From contig NC_036460.1 of assembly GCF_002775205.1 (NCBI RefSeq), positions 22,462,751 to 22,526,750 of the forward strand: 64,000 nt of DNA. Direction: 5' to 3'. This stretch comes from Xiphophorus maculatus. Lineage: Eukaryota; Chordata; Actinopteri; Cyprinodontiformes; Poeciliidae. The notes beneath the pieces are model-generated. The model searched no databases. It worked only from the letters and a program-made list of their open reading frames with translations, and had not been told where the DNA came from. This document shows, piece by piece, positions 13,001 to 26,600 of this stretch (within the stretch, counting starts at the first letter, position 1; each line of letters starts with the position of its first letter). The position numbers and the translations under genes were made by a program.

Positions 13001-14270
13001 ACACAAGTCATAACACCCAACGCCCTTTTATGAAACTCTTACAGCGATTATATTGACAATCAGCTGCACAGACAGCTAAAACATTTTGATAACAAGGTTA
13101 AATAAATGCCAGCCCATACATCTGAGACCAAACTGCTAAAAGCTTTTCTTTTATACCTGCAAAGGACAAAATCATATATAATCTTTAGTCAATTTACCTC
13201 CTAAAAACAAAGCATATGAGGACTTATCTGACATCTAATTTCAGCGGTGTGCAACGTGAAAATTGCACTTGATTCGAGAGTAAAACGTTCAACATTTACT
13301 TTTCACACATCTAAACCCTTTGTTTATGTTCCTTCTGATTATATGTGTTTATCTTTACTGTTCACATGTAACATCTACGGCTGAAGAAAGTTCCTTTTGG
13401 TTTCTATCTTCTCTACTGACACACACAACTCAAACCTTCAGTTTCTTTCAGCTGCAAAGACTTCCTTTGAGATTCACCAACCCATATATCTCTTTCTTTT
13501 TATTCTGCTCCTCTGCTTGTAGATCTCATGTGTTTTTGGTGGGGGGTTGGTTTTTTTTTTTTCTTCCCAGGATAGGTTGTTCTATTGAGTGCTCCATCTT
13601 GTACTGGATTGGTCCCCCGAAATTGCAGTGGTGAAAAATGGTCAGAAAAAAAGAAGAAATAAAAGCTGTGGAGCAAATGTCTGCACAAAGTATCAAAATC
13701 TCTTCAAACCTTAAGCATCGGTTGAGAGGGGGATGATGGAAATGGCAGCATGAGAAAAAAAAAAAACAGTCCAAATGTTATTTGATGATGGTTTCATTAC
13801 AGTCAGCAGGATATCCATGAGTGGGCTTCATGTCAATGGAGGGAGAGAGCAAACAGAAATTAGTCTAATGGTGACATCATGGCTTTACAAATATTTCCTA
13901 ATAAAACACAAACCATTTGAAAGTGTTAAAATAATCAAGTAAATGGTTGAGCTGACAAAAATGTGGCAGATATTGCCAATGTTTTATGTTTAAATTATTC
14001 CTCACAGTCACTAAGCTGCATCCTTCTACAATAGTTCTGCCTTCTTAGCAGCGGTCAGCAGAGATCAGGTTCTTTCTGAGAACATGCGGTACAATTCTGT
14101 CCATCTTTCACATGGTTGTTCTTTTCTCTTTTTTTTACCCCCCTCTTTCTCCTCCACAGGTAGTTGATATCTCAGCAAGGCAATCAAGGCTATCAAATAC
14201 AGCAGAAAAAAAAACAACAAAAAAACAGGCGTTCTGCCAGCCGAGGTCAAATAATAGCCGGCTGTTGCCA
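10010..14270. other. Intergenic, no gene seen
   Basis: Only short frames without recognisable protein features. A (GT)n microsatellite lies at 11573-11595 and several poly-A/T runs occur (for example 13550-13562 and 13755-13767). The frames on either strand around 13320-13774 are produced by T-rich sequence. Confidence 0.5.
11573..11595. repeat. (GT)n microsatellite
   Basis: About 11 GT copies. Confidence 0.9.
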
Positions 14271-14272
14271 CT

Positions 14273-14318
14273 TTTGTGTGTGTGGGTGTAGGGGTGTGTG
14301 TGTGTGTGTGTGTGTGTA
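14273..14318. repeat. (GT)n compound microsatellite
   Basis: Interrupted GT repeat (GTGTG..GGGTGTAGGGG..(TG)n). It produces artificial His/Thr-rich frames on the minus strand. Confidence 0.9.
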
Positions 14319-14399
14319 TTTGTGAATGTGTAAAAATGCAGACACGATAAAGGAACAAATGAGGGAGGGCGCACATTTCGTGAGGATTTGAAGGGAGAG

Positions 14400-14640
14400 A
14401 CGTACCGTGGGTTCTTCCCTCTCCCACCTTTTTCCCCTGTCACTCTCATTGAGGGCTAAGTGAGACACACCATCTTCTTCCCCGATTCTCCACATAACGT
14501 GGGCTTTTTTTAGGCTGCGGGAAGAGCTCGTTCAGTGATAATATTTGAGATTTTTCACAACAGGGATAAAAAGAAAAGAAAGTGAGCGTTTTTCGCAAAA
14601 AGTGGAGAGGCACACAAGGAATTCTGTCTAATTTGAAAAG
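14400..14640 (+). other. Candidate 5' untranslated exon ending in a consensus splice donor
   Basis: The sequence TTTGAAAAG|GTAAGATC at 14632-14648 matches the extended donor consensus. The preceding 250 bp are more complex and GC-richer than the surroundings. The receptor gene at 23219 has a splice acceptor only 10 bp before its start codon, so it needs an upstream non-coding exon. This is one candidate, about 8.6 kb away. Inference only; the 5' limit is unknown. Confidence 0.25.
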
Positions 14641-14649
14641 GTAAGATCT

Positions 14650-17600
14650 TTATTTTGATGACATACTGAAATACTGGCAGGGGTTTTTTTTATGCATAAA
14701 CAACCAAACAATAATTTTTTTTTAAATCATTTATTTTGGAATTTAGCTAAAATATATACAGTAGGTTTGAAATGTCATCTAAAAATAATTACTTTCTCTG
14801 TGAGGCAACTGATTGTTAGAAAGTGTTCTCATTCATTTAAAGTAGAAGGAAAAAATGAATTAGAGAAATTAAGCTTTTAAATGATTTGATTACCATAACA
14901 TAACACTCTGTAATTTGAACCAATTTAAGATGAATGCTGATTAGCAGCGTTTGTTATTTTTAAAGGTGTTCTGGCTCTGCAGGATTGTGTGTGACATTTC
15001 AAAGGTGCGCTAGAGAAAACAAATGCATTCCTGCCTGCAGATTTTGCTTTGGTGGTTTTCCATGCGGTTTTCTTGAACAGATATACTGTATATCTTTTTC
15101 TATTTGGAGATACTTTTAAAATAGAATGGAATGCCTGATTTAAATACAAAATAATATAAAAGTTACATTGTAGGAATGTTTCACCAAACATGTAAAATAT
15201 GTGTGACAGAAGTCAACAACTTTATCTGTTTTGAATTCATTTAACGTACAACATTTATTGTGTGCTGCACAGACTGCAATCACAAGGCATTACACTACGG
15301 AGAAAAGGAAAGGAATTATAAAAGCCCAGTTCTTTGGTTTTTGCCTGATTTTATGACTTACTGAATAAAATGAAACTTAAGCATTTGTACACTCAGAGCA
15401 GCTACTCTCAGTGAATCTAAAACAAAAACAAGATCATCTGAAGTAATCAAATTTTCATCCAAGAAATTTGTAAAACTGAGGATATAATAAAGCTTTTTGT
15501 TTGTGCTGCTTTTGTTTATTGGCTCCAGTGCTGCTTCAACTTCTCAGTGGCAAAAAAAAAATACTGACTGTAACTTCTTAAATTAACCTAACCTTTTTTT
15601 CAATAAACCAATGCCTCTAGGGTTGCTTTGACCTTCAGTAACGAAATGGTCGGCAGGTGAAAATAACATTTAACCAGCAACTAATCGTTATTTTCCCAGA
15701 CCTGAAGAAACGCGAATAGTTACAGAATAAAATTTCAGTCATTTGTTGACTCTAATATGCAGACTGTCTCTAGTTTAAGTTTAAGTGGAAATTATGGATT
15801 GTTTATCTGACATCCCCAATTTAGACAGTAAGTGAAAGCATTAAGTCACCACATTAGGAATGCATAGATTCACCTTTGCCCTAATTTGTGTTTCACTTTT
15901 ATCCAACTTCTGCCTCCAGCTCTGTCTGGATGCCTCGGCACACTCGGTATGACGGACGTTTAAAATTCAAACAAAGTGCTCAAAAGAGGGAAATGTCAGT
16001 GGAGTCACACAGTGATAAAAATGAATGTGGAAAAAAATGATGGGGATACAAGAGAGCAAGCTAAGCAGGATGAGAGAGCATCAACAGTAGATGTCCTTCC
16101 TGTTTTGCATTTTGAGAGTGCTCAATTCACATCACGCCTCGCAAATTAGCTGTGTGGTCCGGATGATTTCCACAAAGGCCATGGCAACAGCGTTACTAGG
16201 CAAGGGTGGGTTCCTTCTAAGCCGTCTGATAAGGTAGATGTTGGGAGACCAGATGGGATCAGAGCGCAAGCTCCTGCTGTGGATTACCGACATGTGGATA
16301 ACAAATTAGCAATCAAAGACACACTTTGGTTTGACACCGGGCCCGGCCAGCTCTCGGGCGGAGCGATTCTGAGAAAGTAATGGTTACCAACAAGTTTTGG
16401 ATTGATCGTGAAGAACCGTTTAACTTCCGCCCCCTTCGCTGATTGCAGAGACGCTGCAGTGCACATATTAAGTCATTCAAGCGGGTCCATCTGTTTAAGA
16501 ATTGATCACTCATCTGAGTCATTTTCATTTGCAGCAAAGAGCTATAAATACTTGTCTGTGCAGCCGACTTTATCACTGAAAGACCGATCGTTCGTCAGAA
16601 GTTAGGAGTTTAGAGAAAAGTCTGGCCAGCACTATTATCACCATTTCCACAGGGATTCGTGTTACAAACACTCTTGGTCATTGGTCATATTCAACTCCAA
16701 TTCGTACAATTTAGTAACATTGCATTAAATCACTGCTTCTTAATAACTTACAATTCATAGAATCTAATTTGTCACAAATAATTACACAACATATTTCTTT
16801 ACGTATTCAAATGATCTGATCTGCAAGAAAGAAAGAGAAATATATCAAATTACGATCTAAGATCTAGCAGACACTTTAAATAACTTTAATGTCAATTTTA
16901 AAAAAAATCTCACCGGCTGATGATCAAAAACATAATGGAAAAACATTGTTGTGATGACATTCTGAAGGCGGAGTGTCAGAAAGAGCAGGAGCTTCTTAAA
17001 GAGACAAAAGCTAGTTTCAAAGCGTTCGTTTGTTAAGTGAAATTTCTTTTAAGAAATGTTTCATATGTACAGAATTTTTATAACAACTGAAGATTGCAGA
17101 GTTACTTGACTGTGCTGTGAAATTACACAAAGTATTTGGAAAGAACACAATGCTGCACCTTTGACAGTAGTTAATGTCTCCTTAATACTAGTGATTAAAA
17201 AAAGAAATTAAGGATAAAAGAAATTCCTATCATCAATTATCAAGGAAAAGTTTTTGTAGCCTTCCAGTAGGACAGTTGTTTTAGTAGAGGCAACAAGGCA
17301 GAAGACAAATATGCTTGAATGAGATTAAATAATTTGTAATGCTGCAATACTGGGTCGCGTGGATCTCAATGACAAGTAATGGTTACAGAATTGGTTGCAC
17401 CAAAAAGCCTTGCATATATTGTAGATCTCTTGAAAATATACCCAAATGTATAATCATAACATAAGCAAACCTGTTGAAATAAGTCAGAAAAAAAATGAAC
17501 TCAAGGTTACCCAAAGCATTTCTTAAAACGTAGCATCTGCTAAGTACATTCAAGGCAACAATCTTCCCACTGTTTGAAAAAAAATTTTGCAATGTCCAAA

Positions 17601-19360
17601 AAAAACCCTCTTAAACCAACTTACTTTTTAGAAAGACGTTTCGTTTCAGCTAAAGGTGAAAGAGTCCATGTTGTTTAAATAACGACGTAGAGCTTTTCTG
17701 CTGAAGTGAACAGAAACACAAATGTCTTCAGAGATGAAAAGCCAATACACAAAGGTTTACTCATGTTACACTTAATCCATTTATCCTTATAGTGCGTTGA
17801 TCATGTGAAGCCTGATACGACAGAAATATTGAAGAATACTCAAGTCATAAAATATGTAGCAGAACTGCAATCAACAACACAATCAACTCTACCAGAACAA
17901 TCAGATCAGGAAATCGGCTTCCGCTTTCAAGGGAAGGTGAAATTATTTCCCCTCATAAAGAGGTAAATTTATTGCTAATAAATATTTGATACAGTGTTGT
18001 TACAGGATGTTACAGATGAAAACAACATGAAGCAAAACATGTTGTGCTACTTTGGATGTTCCCTCATTTAAAATACAGAGGGAGGCCGACACTTTGTTGT
18101 TGTTCTTACACAAAAGCAGAGCCCTGCTTTGCCTGGATGGTGCAAGTGTAAGACAGGAAGGCATTGTTCACAGTTTTTCCCAGAAAACTGTGAAACTGGA
18201 AGTAGTTACGTAATATGAGTACTTAGAGATGCAACCCGCAAAACCGCAGCACCAGCCCCGCTATGCATCATAGTATTTCCATTTGGGTCTGTAGTGCTTC
18301 TAGTAGCAGTTCAAAGGCTAAAACAAAACACCCAACCAATTAGTTAATGTGTTTTGGGGTTTGGAACATGAGCTGTTTCAAAAACCTCTGGATTATTAAG
18401 TCACAATTGTGAGGCACTTCACCTTTTACCTAGCAACCCCAGTTTAGCCCAGTTCCTCATCATCCCCACAGAACTATGCTCACTTCATTATTAGAAGACC
18501 TTTATGTTTGGTTTAACTGATGTAGACACTGTACAATGGCTGCTGGAAAAGACTAGTGTTTTGTTGTTGGCTTGCGGTGAACAACATATGGCCATGTATT
18601 CTCCCAGTCACTGATAGCAGAGCTGCTTGGCTTCATTTTACATTTTAATGGCAACGTCTCAGCCATACTGCCAGAAAACAAAATGATAGTTTTCATAAAT
18701 CACTTAACAAAGGACTCTTTTGAAAACTACTGACAGTAGACAACAGGATTTACCAACAGACTTCGATTACAGGAAAGTTCTGTCCTGTCTTAGCTCAGTG
18801 CTCAAGAAGAGCGAAGCAGATGTAATTCTTGAAAGACAGGGATGTAATGGGGATGTCTCTTTTCAAAACCACAAAAACAAAAAAAATGCTCATAAAAGCG
18901 CACCCATGGTCATTCTGACCGTTCTGTAATGAAGGGGTGAAAGCTGTGTCATTGTACATTTGAGCATCTGCTTGCAGCCATTTTCACCTCTATTAAGTCC
19001 TAACACTGAGTTGGAGGCACAGCCAGCAGCAGCTTATTTGCATAATAGAGACATAGACTTAAAACAGCTCATTCGTAAAGGAGCTCAAAGCAGACTGAAC
19101 TGGCCAGGTGAAATCTCATAACCTGACAATAATCTTTTTCAAAAAATGTATTGAATATGTTTTATGTAGTCAACAGACCTATCCCTTTTTTAAAAATTAA
19201 AAATAGAGGACCGTTTTACCAAAGTTTCAAACGTTACCCCAGTTATACAATGTGCACAAGAGGCAAGAAGACAAAATGCCCCAAATGTTACTCTGTTACT
19301 TTAAACAACTGATTTGTAGGTTAAAGTTTATCCTGTACAAAAACATTCATGACCCTTATA
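14650..19360. other. Intergenic, no coding gene seen
   Basis: No frame has recognisable protein features. Two things stand out: a TATA-like element (GCTATAAATAC) at 16541-16551 in a complex stretch (15900-16620), and a copy of a dispersed repeat at about 16970-17165. Either could be regulatory, but no gene start can be tied to them. Confidence 0.4.
16970..17165 (+). repeat. Dispersed repeat, copy 1
   Basis: Shares an ordered set of short blocks with 26900-27060: 'TTAAAGAGA', a 'TATGTACAG/TATATACAG' block, 'TATAACAACTGAAG', 'AGTTACTTGA', 'GTGCT.TGAA'. Two diverged copies of one interspersed element are the simplest reading. No ends or target duplications were seen. Confidence 0.4.
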
Positions 19361-19375
19361 GTGTTTTTAAACATT

Positions 19376-20150
19376 CTGTAATGCTACAGACACCAATTTC
19401 CAGTGCATTTTATTGGGATTTGTATGTTTATCGTTTATGACTTCCACATGAACAATAGATTGATAAACAATTACAAAGTGGAAGGAAGAATGCATGATTT
19501 GAAAAACTGCTACAAATAAAACTGTAAAGTTTGATCTGCATTTGTGTTGAGCCCCACTGAAACAACTTTTGCAGCAGGTACAGCTGAAAGTATTTTGGAG
19601 CATGTCTCTGCACCTTTGCACTTGTAGAGACCAGTATTTTTTCTAGTCTCTTCTGCAAAGCAGCTGCGTTAAGGATGATTTGAACTAATCTATTCCATTC
19701 ATATCTCTGGCATTACGCCGAGAGTTGTTGTTCTATTGGAAGATAAAGCTTGGCCCAGTTTCCAGTCTTTTGCAGCCTCTTTTGCTTCACTCTGTATTCA
19801 GCTTCACCCATCTTTCTGTCATCTCTTAGCAGCTTTCAGAACCATACTGCCACCATTATGTGTTTGTGGTGATGAGGCTCGTCAGGCCCCGTTTGTCGGT
19901 CTCACCCTTACACAAGCATCCTGAATATGTTCTTTTTCCTCAGCCTTCGCTTGTCAGTGAAATATTACGGTGCACAGATAATTTCTTGAAGTTGACCAAT
20001 GAGGTTCTGCAGCAGCTGCAGCACTACCACAAATATTTTCCCTGTTTTTGAGGGTGAAAAAAAAGTTTCCACATGGACAGGGCCTAATGCTTTGGAACAT
20101 GAGCTTTACAGTTGTAATATAACAAAATGTCAAAACACTCGAGCGGTGCC
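19376..20150 (-). mobile_element. Tc1/mariner-like remnant (decayed, internally deleted)
   Basis: The plus strand reads as the reverse complement of the 3' half of a common fish Tc1-like element. It has 'TCCAGTGCATTTTATTGGGAT' type terminal sequence near 19398, then a stretch matching the transposase C-terminal region (around 19560-19640, 'CAGCTGAAAGTATTTTGG'), then 'ACTGCCACCATTATGTGTTT' at about 19847, the trace of the catalytic-core region. A terminal-repeat-like piece ('TTGTAATATAACAAAATGTC') lies near 20115. Frames are broken throughout, so it cannot move. Recognition is from memory of the family consensus. Confidence 0.6.
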
Positions 20151-20159
20151 AATAAAAGC

Positions 20160-22680
20160 CCTGCATTCTTAGCTACGCACACATCCTGTCCACAGATAGG
20201 CATGCTTTCCCTGCTGCAAACCCTTTTAGTCCATGGATAATCTGTTTAGTGACAGCACCAATCTGTATTCAGTAGATTAATAATTATATCTCAGCTAGTG
20301 TGAAGGGGTTTGTGTTGTGAGGGATGTTTGTGCTGCTTGGAATAATCAGCCTTAGTCAAATAAAACACCTTGCTTTCATCAAGGGCGCCTGCAGGAGATT
20401 ATCGGAGGGCGCGCACAAAAGACAAAACTGTCACTGCACCTGGCCCACACGACCACATGCCCAACCCGCATCGTGTGGCGCACAAAACCAGCGCAGACCT
20501 AATCCACACAAGTACGGGTGACATGCATGCAATGCGCTTGGCACACAGTAACGTTGCACAGCGTACCTGATGGCGAGTTCCTGACACACACAGATAAGCC
20601 GCATAAACGCACACAGGAGGTTTTAACACAAAACACAATTTTTTGTCAATAGTAACTATAATATACACACATACTGTATATATATTTGGTTTTTTGGGGG
20701 TTTTTTCACTCAAATGAAAAACTCAAGGTACACACATTTCGTTTAGCCGTAGACGATCCTGGCGATCCTGACATTCACAATCCTTAAGTCTTCGAGTAAA
20801 TTTAAAGTAATAAAAACAGGTCAATTTAGTTTTTATTTTAACATGTTGGAAACACTGATGTACGGGTAAAGGTCACAGTTTTGTTTTGGATACAGGGAGC
20901 AATTGTGGAAAAAAAAAAAAGCTTCACAGGCATCTGAAAATCATTTTAGGTTCAGATGGCTTTTTACTCTGTAGCCACTGCAGCTGTTTGCTCTTTTATT
21001 AGCTGCCAAAACATAAAGGCCACATGACGATAGGGAGCAGCCACCTCAGTCCTGTGCCTCACGAGAATGGACTTGGTCATAGAGAAAAATGCCATCAAAT
21101 ATGGAGCCAAAAATAATAATAACGAGGAACATATAAAGTAATCGCAAACAATGCTAGATCGTTGAATTTTGTTAAATATTTGAGAACTAGCAAGTTTCAG
21201 TTTTAAAGGTTTATTGTCAATAATAAGCTTGAAATTGTCATAGAGTACCAACACAATTATGCCTCCATTAATACTAAATCTCCTGCCAAATGCTCTTGAA
21301 AGCAGATTTTTAAATTAAGATTTCCAAGCACGTCTCTTCTCGTTGTTGAGCTCTAAATTGAATGTGATGATATGAAAGAGATGGCTTTCATCTCGGCACA
21401 ATTGCGGCAGATAAAGATTCTTATTATTCTGGATTATGTTAAAAAGGACTGAGCTAATCTTTGATATGAGTGCTTACAAAAACTACATTTAAGGCCTGAT
21501 AAATTCACACTTTTCATTATATTTCTCTGCTGGTGTGCACTTCACTGTATATCTAACAACTGCACGCAGCAGCAACCAGAATTGGGATTTGGCAGCTCTT
21601 CGAAGCAAATCCACTAGTGAGTAAAATGTTCCAGCATCTGATGCGTTGCGACGCACTGGAGCAGAAAAATGTATCCTTCACATTAGAACGCTCCCCAGAG
21701 AAGTCATACAAATATTTTAAATGATCTCCTAGGAGAGTTTATACTCAAACTCTGTTTCATTTAGACATAAAAAAAAAGATCTGCAAGTGAATAATTATTG
21801 TCAGTGTGTACGCATGTTTAGAAGCATCAGGGATTTATACATTCTCCTGTGCTGTCTGCCTGAGTATGAATTTGTTTATCAAGATGAAACATAGTTATAC
21901 AAACACATTAATGTTGACTTTTTTTATAAGCGGATCGTATTCTGCTGTCATTCTGACCATAAATGATGTCAGCTAATATTGGGCAACTGGTTTCTTGTGA
22001 CCCAGAGGTCAAACTTCTGGTATTCTAACAGACTGTGTGGATCCTTGTAGGTGATGTGCAACTTAAGGACAAAACAAATAAGTCTTACACGACCTGTAAA
22101 GAAAAATATGTCTCTTTCAGTCGTTATAAAACCTAGTCGAGGAGCATGTGGCTCAAAAATTCTTCTTTTAATTTGTTGTAGAATAATGGGTTTTTATTCA
22201 AAGTGAAGGCAGGGAACGGGTCAGCAGTCTCCATATTTGGGGCATCCACTCTATACCGCTACACCTCATACTACCAGAAAACTTCTTATTGACTCAAATG
22301 TGTCTTTAAATGTTTCTACATTTTGGGAAAAAACTCACCCACAGTTGAAGTCCAGTGATCCGAGTTGTTTCAGAAGACCTGAGACATAAGAAACTAAACT
22401 AGCATTAAGTTTTCATAGGTGAACTATCATTTATAGTTAGTCAGAGCAAATATCACACTCAAATGGATTGAGAGTTTCTTCGGTTGTCTGTGGGCCAAAC
22501 TATGTTATGGGACGTCCCTGGCAGGAAGTCTATGATGTTGCTACTTCCTTCCCTGGGGTCCATTTTCCCGTTCGCACTCTGTTTTTCTCAGCCAATGTGC
22601 ACAGCATGATGCAACACAAGCTGCCTTGTGCCTCATCTTCTGGCAACAAGCTACTTTTACAACACAATCGACCCCTCTAA
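20160..22680. other. Intergenic, no gene seen
   Basis: A short CpG- and CA-rich block (about 20385-20620) stands out from AT-rich surroundings. The overlapping frames in it on both strands have no recognisable protein features. Confidence 0.45.
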
Positions 22681-22682
22681 AT

Positions 22683-22906
22683 CAGGGGTGGGCAGTCCTG
22701 GTCCTTGAGGGCCGGAGTCCTGCAACTCTTAGATGTCTCCCTGGTCCAACACACTTGAATCCAACAGCTGAATCACCTCCCAAGTGCAGTCAAGTTTACC
22801 AGAGTCCTGCTAATGACCTCATTATATGACACAGATGTGTTGAAGTAGAGACACATCTAAAAGTTGCAGGAGACCGGCCCTCGAGGCCTGGAGTTGCCCA
22901 CTCCTG
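22683..22906. mobile_element. hAT-type MITE (224 bp)
   Basis: Starts CAGGGGTGGGCAGTCCTGG and ends CCTGGAGTTGCCCACTCCTG, which are imperfect inverted repeats ('CAGNGGTGGGCAACTCC...' on both strands, each followed by a GAGGGCCGG-type block). The interior holds 'CCAACACACTTGA' and 'ACAGATGTGTTG', again inverted. This is a very common short non-autonomous repeat in teleosts. The 8-bp flanks (CTCTAAAT and CAATGCAC) do not match, so the target duplication has decayed or the ends are rearranged. Confidence 0.75.
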
Positions 22907-23218
22907 CAATGCACAGTCACAAATGAAAATGTAGACCATCCTTGTGGTCTGTTTTGAGAGCAACTTGTAGGTTTGCAGACGTTTTCTGTGCCATACATGT
23001 TTGTTCAAGAATTAAACCATAAAAGTAAAACTCCTGCCCATTAAACATGCAATCATCATAGGTAGTCATGGTGACTAATTCTGTCTTATTTTAGATACAA
23101 TAACTCTAAATTAGTCAGACTAGCCATGGTATTGAAATCCCTTGATAATGACTAATTACATTCATCAAATTTGAGTAATTAATGATTCATTTTTGCCTTT
23201 CTTTTAAGGTTTACCTGC

Positions 23219-23681
23219 ATGGACATGGACATCTTTATGAATAAGGGCTTTGGTTTGACTGGAAACATTACTCAACCAACAGGAGGACCAGAAGGCAACA
23301 AAGGCCAAGGACTCAATCACAGTGACCCACTGGACATGTTTGTTGGGATGGAGCTTCTTCAACGGTTCAAACCTCTTTTTTTGCCTCTCTACTGCCTGGT
23401 GGTGGTTGTGGCAGGTGTTGGAAACTCATTTTTGTTGGCCTGTATTTTGGCAGACAAAAAGCTCCACAATGCCACCAACTTCTTCATTGGTAATTTAGCG
23501 GCTGGCGACCTGCTGATGTGTTTAAGTTGTGTCCCACTGACTGTGTCTTACGCCTTCGACAGCCATGGCTGGGCTTTCGGACAACCTCTCTGCCACTTGG
23601 TGCCCTTGCTGCAGTGTGCCACAGTGTTTGCCTCGGTGCTTTCACTCACAGCCATTGCTGTTGATCGCTACATTGTTGTAG
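23219..23681 (+). CDS. PRLHR-like coding exon 1 (N-terminus to TM3, DRY)
   Basis: 463 nt, ending one base into the codon after D-R-Y-I-V-V (GTAG|GTAAAT). The frame appears to close in the intron (GGTAAATAA) only if splicing is ignored. Interruption just after the DRY motif is a recurrent intron site among class A receptors. Confidence 0.88.
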
Positions 23682-26600
23682 GTAAATAACTTAACATTTA
23701 TGCTTTGGAATATGAATTTATTGCATATACTCAATAAATATCATCTGCATAGAAACTAAGCACCATATAAAGCTATATATTTACATTAATATGGTAGATA
23801 ATGTATTGATCTAAGAGAATATTGCCATTTACTCCAGTAAAGATGCCTAAAGAACCTTAAAATTAATTTATCTTTTATTGTAAAATAACAAAAAAAGAAA
23901 TAAAAATAATCATTTGATGATGTAACAAGGTACATTTGCAAGTGAAAGACCCACAGCATCTCAGATCCTCCACCATACTTTAGTATTTTGATCAAAACCA
24001 GACCCATCTTGAGTATTTGCTGCTTAAACTCCCAATCTTAGGCTTTTCAGCTTTACCATACTTCATTCATACATTTGTGATGTTTGGTAAGACACTATTT
24101 TTCTTCTGCATTAATCTAAATCAATCAGTTAGCACGGTGGGCATATTGCTAATTGCTTCCTGTGTTGTATTTCTTGCTGCCTCTTGGCCAGGATTCCAAC
24201 GAAAAATCTGTTTTTAATCTCAATTGTTTTTTTTTTATTTATTTATTTCCTGTTGAAATAAGGGTTAAATAAAATTTTAAAACTAAATTATTGGTTGTTA
24301 TGGCGACCTGATGCCACTATATGCTGCAGTTTACCAAAATTCTCCTTATTGTTAGTAGTGGCAAGATAATTATGGATGCTCATGTAGTGTAATGACCAGT
24401 TGTCAAAACAGATGGGCCTTTATGTCAAGTCATATTTACAGGAAGTGATGGATTACTAATTAGAAGTTCCTGAAAATATTAATCAATTTAAAACAAAAAC
24501 AAAAATAAATGCTTAAGTTTTGTTTATTTCAAACGAATAACGTGCTTCTCTTTAATGTTAATTTTTTCTTAACATTGGATTCCTAACTCAAACCAAAAGT
24601 TAGATTTTTTTTAAGCCTTTTAGTTTGACAATATGCATAGAGGAATACAATATTAATTCATTTTAGGGCTTTTTTGCACACTTCTTGATCAGGAGAGCCA
24701 ACAGGTTTGTCCAAGTCAGTATATTATTAGTTCTCTTAAGTGGATTTGAAAGCAATAAGTTCCTAATGCTTTCCTTCTTGTTTATTTCCATTTGTTTTTT
24801 TTTTTCATTTCCTCATCGCAGCTCACCCAGTAAGGAAAAGAATTTCTGTCTGGGGCTGTGGTGCAGTGACTCTGGGTGTCTGGCTTTTGTCTCTTGCCTT
24901 GGCTGCACCTCCGTCTTTTTACACACGCTACCTGGACCTTCGTCCCAGTGGGATCGACTTGGTGGTGTGTGAGGAATTCTGGCCCGACAGTGGCAATCTG
25001 CGGTTGTTATACTCCTGCTTCATCCTTGCAACCTCCTACATGATCCCGCTGCTGTCCGTCAGCATCTCCTACTGTGCCATCACTGTTAGCCTTAAGCGCT
25101 ATTCAGTGCCTGGGGAGGCATCCAGCAGTCAACAGCGCTGGAGTCAAAGAAGAAAAAAGACCTTTACTCTGTTGGTGGCCTCAGTGCTAGCATTTGCACT
25201 GTGCTGGCTGCCTCTTCAGGTAATTACCGAGCAAGCAAAACCAAAAGCAAATAACTAGCCACTTGATGTTTACCAGTGTTTACTGTTTATTATTATTATT
25301 TATTTATTTATTTATTACCCCCCTTTTCTATCTGATTCAGCTGAATGTCAGGAGACCAAATTTCCATTCTACGTCTATTGGTATCAACCGGCAAATGATA
25401 AACACAACAGCAGGGAAGAGGCCAAAAATGAAACTTTTATTGCCAGCGAGATTAGATTTTCTGCATCATTTATGACCGAGAGCCATGTTGAAGTAATAGA
25501 GTCCGCAAATCCGACACTATTTTCTCAATGAGCTACGAAAGACTAAAAGATTAGGATTTCATTATTACAAGGACTAAGGAGAGGATGAAGTTACACAGCG
25601 TAGTGGGTGATGAGGGCATCATTTTAAGGTCACTCTGATTATGCTGCAAAGCTTAACAGGTGAGAAAGACTCATTTCACAACAACAGTGGCGTTCCATGC
25701 AGCCTACAGACACATTTGCAATCGTGCCGGGCTGTCGCTTGCTTTTTTTTCATGCCACAAACAGGAAATCATCTTCATAAGCATAATCTCTGCATGTCAA
25801 AGATAGTAACCCTTTGATTGATGTTGGCAGATTATGTTAAACAGGTTAGTACTACCGTGGTCAAATACAATCACCTCACTGACACTTCAGAATGTGTTGG
25901 TATCTTCTAAACTGCTAAAGCGGTTTTTGAATGAAAAACTCAAAGGGACATAAGACTTTTTTTTTTTAAATTAATTTCTGCTACTAGGGGTCAATAACTT
26001 ACCTGCATCAGGTAACTTTTCGGACATCTTTAATTATTAGAAATCTGTAATATGTGGTCCCACAGGCTGAAGCTAATACAGTCCAGGAGTGTGTAAACTT
26101 GCACACATTTGACTCTTTAAACCCTCCTCATTGGGTTTTAATGACTTTGACCAATAATAACATGAAACATTTTCTTTTTCCTATAATGAATGAAAATAAT
26201 ATGAAAGGGTCCTTCAGCCATTTTTAATTTGCTTTCATGCAAATAGTCTCTGCAAGTGAAACAGAATAAAACTAATGGAAAATGAGCTTCTTTGGTCTCT
26301 TTAATTTTACTGGGCTTTAAATGATTTTCTTATTCTCCTAAATGTAAATGTTTCAAGTTGGAATTATTGAACTATGAAAATATGCTTTTTGCTTTTGGGT
26401 TCGATGCTGTTCTCTGTTCTACAACCTGAGAACAAAAATTCATTGAGGTTACTTAATATTACTATAAAATAAACACGTTTGTTCTGTTGAAATTTCTAAA
26501 ATTATCCAGTTTTTTCCTGTGTGTGTAATTTAGAAACGAGTGGCTACTTCATTAGGTCTACAGAGGTTGTCAACCCCAACCTCTGTGAATGGACTGATTC

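Noticed and set aside
13320..13774. Phe/Ser-rich frames on both strands
   Set aside because: Produced by T-rich and A-rich runs; no protein features.
14065..14495. Three overlapping minus-strand frames of 82-120 codons rich in His and Thr
   Set aside because: They are created by the GT microsatellite and purine-rich flank; no start context, splice structure or homology.
25220..25258. Extension of the receptor frame past C-W-L-P-L-Q to a stop at 25258
   Set aside because: Reading into intron 2. The exon at 27224 continues with the conserved TM7 sequence in frame.
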